Source: Streptomyces sp. NBC_01476 (GTDB taxonomy: Bacteria > Actinomycetota > Actinomycetes > Streptomycetales > Streptomycetaceae). From it: 64,000 nt of DNA. Both the position numbers and the translations under genes were made by a program. The notes under the pieces were generated by a model, which worked only from the letters and a program-made list of their open reading frames with translations, was not told where the DNA came from and did not search any database. Below, one piece after another: positions 60,923 through 64,000 of this stretch (position 1 is its first letter; each line of letters begins with the position of its first letter). The stretch spans positions 905,501-969,500 of the forward strand of contig NZ_CP109446.1 in the NCBI RefSeq assembly GCF_036227265.1. The letters are read 5' to 3'.

Positions 60923-61256
60923 GATTATCAACCTCCTGACCGCCGCTTGCCCCCTCGTGAAAGGCGCATGCAGACGAACGCGCGAACGATTTCAGTCTTC
61001 TCGTCGCTCGTCCGGGTGAATCGCTGATGTGGGGTATGCGAAGTTCATGACGGATGACAACCCCGAACATCTGGTACGTGATCTGCCGCCGCTGGTAGCG
61101 GCTCCCGAGCTGCCCGGCGAGGGCGGACCCCGCCGGGAAAAGCCGCCGGCCGAGCATCAGGCGAACGCTCGGCCGGCCCCTCGAAAGACTGATCCGGCGG
61201 CGGCCGACCGCCGCCGCTGAGCGACAGGGCAGGCTGCGGATGCCATGATCGCAGCC
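60923..61256. other. 334-bp spacer between small membrane protein and BKACE gene
   Basis: It holds the promoter for the small membrane protein (minus) and, at 61244-61249, CATGAT, a possible leaderless -10 for the BKACE gene starting at ATG 61257. A frame from ATG 61047 to 61220 (57 codons) has only about 70 percent G/C at third positions and contains the hairpin at 61145-61177, so I do not accept it as a gene. Confidence 0.45.
61145..61177. terminator. perfect 11-bp inverted repeat
   Basis: GCCGGCCGAGC (61145-61155) and GCTCGGCCGGC (61167-61177) flank an 11-base loop. It lies about 70-80 bases before the BKACE gene; it may act as a terminator, attenuator or binding site. Confidence 0.5.
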
Positions 61257-62006
61257 ATGCTGCAGGTATGCCTCAACGGCTCCCGGGACCGTTCGGACTG
61301 CGAACGTCTCCCGGTGACACCCCAGGAACTGGGCGACGCCGCCGCCGAATCCGTGGCCGCGGGCGCCCGGGCCGTTCACCTCCACCCCAAGGACGACACC
61401 GGCGCCGACACGATGGAACCCGTTTTCGTGGACGCCGCCGTCGCCGCGGTACGGGCCAGTGCCCCCGGCATCCCCATCGGGGTGACCACCGGGGCGTGGA
61501 CCGAATCCGACCCGATGCGCCGCGCGTCGCTCGTACGCGCCTGGTCGGTGCTGCCCGACCACGCGTCGGTGAACTGGCACGAGCCGGGCGCCGACAAGGT
61601 CGCCGACGCCCTGCTGGACACCGGCATCGGCATCGAGGCCGGTATCTTCTCCGGCACCGGCGCGGCCTCGCGGCTACGGGCCTGGCCCCGCGCGGAGCGG
61701 GTGCTGCGGATTCTCGCCGAGGTCACCGACACCGACCCGCACACCGCCCCGGCCTCCGCGGACCGGCTGCTCGCGGAACTCGCCGAACTCGACGGCCTCG
61801 ACACGGCCGGGCGGCACCCGGTGCTGCTGCACGGCGAGGACGCCGCCTGCTGGCCGGTGCTTGAGCTGGCCGCGGCCGGCGGTCTTGACACCCGTATCGG
61901 CCTGGAGGACACCCTGCGGCTCCCGGACGGCACGCCGGCCCCCGACAACGCCACCCTGGTGCTGGCGGCGCGGCGGGTCATCGACCAGGCGGCCATGACG
62001 CACTGA
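61257..62006 (+). CDS. beta-keto acid cleavage enzyme (BKACE / 3-keto-5-aminohexanoate cleavage family)
   Basis: Start ATG 61257 (MLQVCLNGSRDR) is favoured because of the -10-like CATGAT; ATG 61245 would add four residues. The 249-residue TIM barrel has CLNGSR, AVHLHPKDDTGADTM with the metal-binding His pair, ASVNWHEPG and LHGEDAACWPVLELAAAGG, and GLEDTLRLPDG, all characteristic of BKACE. The family condenses a beta-keto acid with acetyl-CoA and releases acetoacetate and a new CoA ester, using zinc. The specific substrate is unknown. Confidence 0.87.
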   Translation: MLQVCLNGSRDRSDCERLPVTPQELGDAAAESVAAGARAVHLHPKDDTGADTMEPVFVDAAVAAVRASAPGIPIGVTTGAWTESDPMRRASLVRAWSVLPDHASVNWHEPGADKVADALLDTGIGIEAGIFSGTGAASRLRAWPRAERVLRILAEVTDTDPHTAPASADRLLAELAELDGLDTAGRHPVLLHGEDAACWPVLELAAAGGLDTRIGLEDTLRLPDGTPAPDNATLVLAARRVIDQAAMTH

Positions 62007-62094
62007 CCCCGGCTGCCCGCGGCACTTCCACCGGGGCGGTCCCACCCGGCCGTCCCCGCATGACACCTCCCCCGCTGGCCGCTCTCAGCCGCTC

Positions 62095-63123
62095 TCACCG
62101 CCCCGCGGGCGGCTGCCGGGTCCTGGTCCACTCCAGCACCTGGTCGGCGGTCCAGGTGGTGACGACCCGCTCCGGCGCGATGGCGGCCTCCTCGGCCCGC
62201 GCGCAGCCGTAGATCTGCCAGCCGAGCTGGCCGGGCGCGTGCGCGTCGGTGTCGATGCTGAAGAGCACGCCGGCGTCACGGGCGGCCCTCAGCAGCCTGC
62301 GGGGCGGGTCGAGACGCTCCGGACGGCTGTTGATCTCGACCGCGGTGCCCGCCGCGGCGCAGGCGGCGAAGACCGCCTCGGCGTCGAACTGTGACTCGGG
62401 GCGGGTCTTGGGGCCCAGCAGCCGGCCGGTGCAGTGGCCGAGGATGTCGACCAGCGGGTTGGAGACCGCGGCCACCAGGCGGCGGGTGAAGGCCGGGGCC
62501 GGCATCCGCAGCTCCGAGTGGGCGGAGGCGACCACCACGTCCAGCCGGTCGAGCAGGGCGTCCTCCTGGTCGAGGGACCCGTCGGCGAGGATGTCGCACT
62601 CGATCCCGGTGAGCAGCCGGAAGGGCGCCAGCCGGGGGCGGAGCTCGTCGATCACGTCGAGCTGGCGGCGCAGCCGGTCGGCGGACAGCCCGCGGGCCAC
62701 CTTGAGCCGCGGGCTGTGGTCGGTGAGCACCGCCCACTGGTGACCGAGTTCGCGGGCGGTGAACGCCATCGTCTCGATGGGGCTGCCGCCGTCGGACCAG
62801 TCCGAGTGCAGGTGGCAGTCGCCGCGCAGCGCGGCCCGCAGTTCCCGGCCGCCCTCGGTGAGCGGGGTGCGGGCCCGCTCCTCCAGGGCGGCCAGGTACT
62901 CCGGCACCCGGCCCGCGCAGGCCTCGGCGATGACCTGGCCGGTCGTGTCGCCGATGCCCTTGAGGTCGGTGAAGCGGCCGGCCGCGGTCCGGCGCTCCAG
63001 CTCCTGCGGGGGCAGCGCCGCCAGCACCCCGGCGGCGTTGCGGAAGGCCCGCACCCGGTAGGTGGGGGCGCCGGAGCGCTCCAGCAGGAACGCGATCCGT
63101 TCCAGTGCCTCGATCGGTCCCAT
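62095..63123 (-). CDS. helix-hairpin-helix plus PHP-domain phosphoesterase (PolX-like without polymerase)
   Basis: The 342-residue protein begins MGPIEALERIAFLLERSGAP, a helix-hairpin-helix-like region with FTDLKGIGDTTGQVIAEA (residues about 48-65). From residue 100 a PHP domain follows: DCHLHSDWSDG, VLTDHSPRLK, GIECDILADGS, VVASAHSE and IDTDAHAPGQLG, which hold metal-ligand His and Asp. This resembles the C-terminal half of DNA polymerase X preceded by a part of the DNA-binding lead, without a polymerase domain. It may be a nuclease or phosphatase. Confidence 0.87.
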   Translation of the reverse strand: MGPIEALERIAFLLERSGAPTYRVRAFRNAAGVLAALPPQELERRTAAGRFTDLKGIGDTTGQVIAEACAGRVPEYLAALEERARTPLTEGGRELRAALRGDCHLHSDWSDGGSPIETMAFTARELGHQWAVLTDHSPRLKVARGLSADRLRRQLDVIDELRPRLAPFRLLTGIECDILADGSLDQEDALLDRLDVVVASAHSELRMPAPAFTRRLVAAVSNPLVDILGHCTGRLLGPKTRPESQFDAEAVFAACAAAGTAVEINSRPERLDPPRRLLRAARDAGVLFSIDTDAHAPGQLGWQIYGCARAEEAAIAPERVVTTWTADQVLEWTRTRQPPAGR

Positions 63124-63221
63124 GGTCAGCGCTCTTCCCGCGGTGGGCGGGCGCTAACGCCGGGGCGGGTCCGGGTCACCCGTGAGGACCCGTCACCCGT
63201 CAGGAGCCGGCGCCGCGGCGG

Positions 63222-64000
63222 TCAGACGTTGGGCACCTTCAGCGCGTCCCAGGTCTCCTTCCCGGGCGGCCACTTCAGCGCCGAGCCGCTCCAGCCCTTG
63301 TGGTGGTCGGTGTTGTACTTGCGCTGCCAGGCCTCGTACGAGGCCACGTCCCCGGAGCCGATGACGTCCTTGTTGGCGGTGGTGGTGTAGTGGTTGCAGC
63401 CGACCGCGACCAGCCGGTCGTGCATGGCGGCGACGATCGGCGAGCGGCGGCCGGTGGTGAACCAGGCCGCGCCGGGGAACGGCTCGTACGCGGGTGCTCC
63501 CGCGCCCTTGCCTGCCCAGGTCTGCATGGCGGCCTTGCCGGCGAAGTCGGCCACGTCGTGGTCGATACCGCCGGCCTCGCTGTACTGGTGGATGAGCCAG
63601 GCGTGCTCCACCCGCGGTTTGCCCGCGGGCGCACCCGGGTCGGCGATCCACAGGCCGTCGCCGGCGAAGGAGGTGTGGTCGCGGTTGAGCCAGAAGTCGC
63701 GGTTGCAGTAGAGCAGCACCCGGTGGCCCGGCGCGGCCTTCTGCGCCTGCTTGATCCAGGCGTCCTTGTCCTCGTCGGGCACCCCGGTGTCCTCCCAGTC
63801 GAACGCCAGGATGTCCCCGGCCTTCGGGGCGGCGTGCTGGAGGAAGTACGACACCTGGGCGCTCACCGACCCGGGCCTGGCGAAGTGGTAGTGGCCGATG
63901 ACCAGGCCGTGCTGCCGGCCGGTGGCGATCTGCGCGGCGTGCTTGGGGTTGACGTAGCTGGTGCCCTCGGTGGCCTTGACGATGACGAAGCCCAGCCCCG
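63222..64000 (-). CDS. GH25 family muramidase, 5-prime end beyond window
   Basis: The frame is open through the right edge on the minus strand; the first 258 residues inside the window read GLGFVIVKATEGTSYVNP at the edge, then GHYHFARPGS, ILAFDWEDTG and LWIADPG. Asp and Glu of the FDWED segment are the catalytic pair of GH25 lysozymes, and VKATEG and YHFARP are family marks. An internal GTG at 63866 is not the start. The N-terminus, including any signal peptide, is missing. It should cleave the MurNAc-GlcNAc bond of peptidoglycan outside the cell. Confidence 0.87.
   Translation of the reverse strand, partial: GLGFVIVKATEGTSYVNPKHAAQIATGRQHGLVIGHYHFARPGSVSAQVSYFLQHAAPKAGDILAFDWEDTGVPDEDKDAWIKQAQKAAPGHRVLLYCNRDFWLNRDHTSFAGDGLWIADPGAPAGKPRVEHAWLIHQYSEAGGIDHDVADFAGKAAMQTWAGKGAGAPAYEPFPGAAWFTTGRRSPIVAAMHDRLVAVGCNHYTTTANKDVIGSGDVASYEAWQRKYNTDHHKGWSGSALKWPPGKETWDALKVPNV

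Noticed and set aside
61047..61220. 57-codon plus-strand frame before the BKACE gene
   Set aside because: Third-base GC is only about 70 percent and a perfect 11-bp hairpin lies within it, so it looks non-coding.

Overview
The window is very high-GC actinobacterial DNA and looks like a Streptomyces or close Streptomycetaceae chromosome. Support for this: coding regions with third positions almost always G or C, many GTG starts and four-base start/stop overlaps, several genes that appear leaderless, a sugar ABC importer without its own ATPase gene, a convergent crtEIB / crtYTU carotenoid cluster, and a tiny hydrophobic protein ending RRWYRW-style. No rRNA, tRNA, insertion sequence, phage gene or CRISPR array was seen.

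Positions 1-24933 are a cell-surface polysaccharide locus. It starts inside a PLP aminotransferase and continues with a NeuD/PglD-like acetyltransferase, a second aminotransferase, a large secreted multidomain protein, a GT2 glycosyltransferase, a Wzz-like protein on the opposite strand, a Wzz-Wzy fusion and another GT2. A long minus-strand operon (20142 down to 10232) carries an unknown 402-residue protein, a TagA/WecG transferase, a UDP-sugar dehydrogenase, a UDP-GlcNAc 2-epimerase, a third Wzz-like protein, a MOP flippase, a secreted beta-helix protein, a GT2 and a methyltransferase. A WbpD/WlbB-like acetyltransferase and the four rml (dTDP-rhamnose) genes close the locus. Together these suggest a Wzx/Wzy-type polymer containing rhamnose and an acetamido-mannuronic acid; this is inference, because the priming transferase is not in the window.

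Positions 25174-33137 are a mixed stretch: a secreted glutamic (G1) peptidase, a CYTH/CHAD protein, a HAD phosphatase, a DUF2795 protein, a VOC protein, a MarR regulator that seems to have lost its DNA-binding core, a LysR regulator, a sugar-nucleotide-type epimerase and a DeoR regulator. The DeoR gene leads a carbohydrate or polyol operon (substrate-binding lipoprotein, two permeases, zinc dehydrogenase; to 37493). Two small Rossmann proteins follow, then a beta-phosphoglucomutase-like HAD plus GH65 phosphorylase pair, CorA, a YihY/BrkB membrane protein and a single-pass small protein.

Positions 44838-53219 are an isorenieratene-type carotenoid cluster: crtY-crtT-crtU on the plus strand converge on crtE-crtI-crtB and a Rieske protein on the minus strand. 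A previously overlooked-looking 45-codon frame lies immediately upstream of and overlaps crtE. Positions 53636-64000 hold a zinc dehydrogenase, a soluble transhydrogenase, a methyltransferase, a divergent MarR regulator / quinone-oxidoreductase pair with a clear overlapping operator, an aromatic monooxygenase with an odd arginine-rich tail, a 56-residue hydrophobic protein, a BKACE enzyme, a PHP protein and the end of a GH25 muramidase.

Nothing here is a clear defence or mobile system. The least ordinary signals are the Wzz-Wzy fusion, the coupled crtE leader frame, the MarR gene with an internal in-frame deletion, the monooxygenase tail, and the unknown 402-residue protein in the polysaccharide operon.
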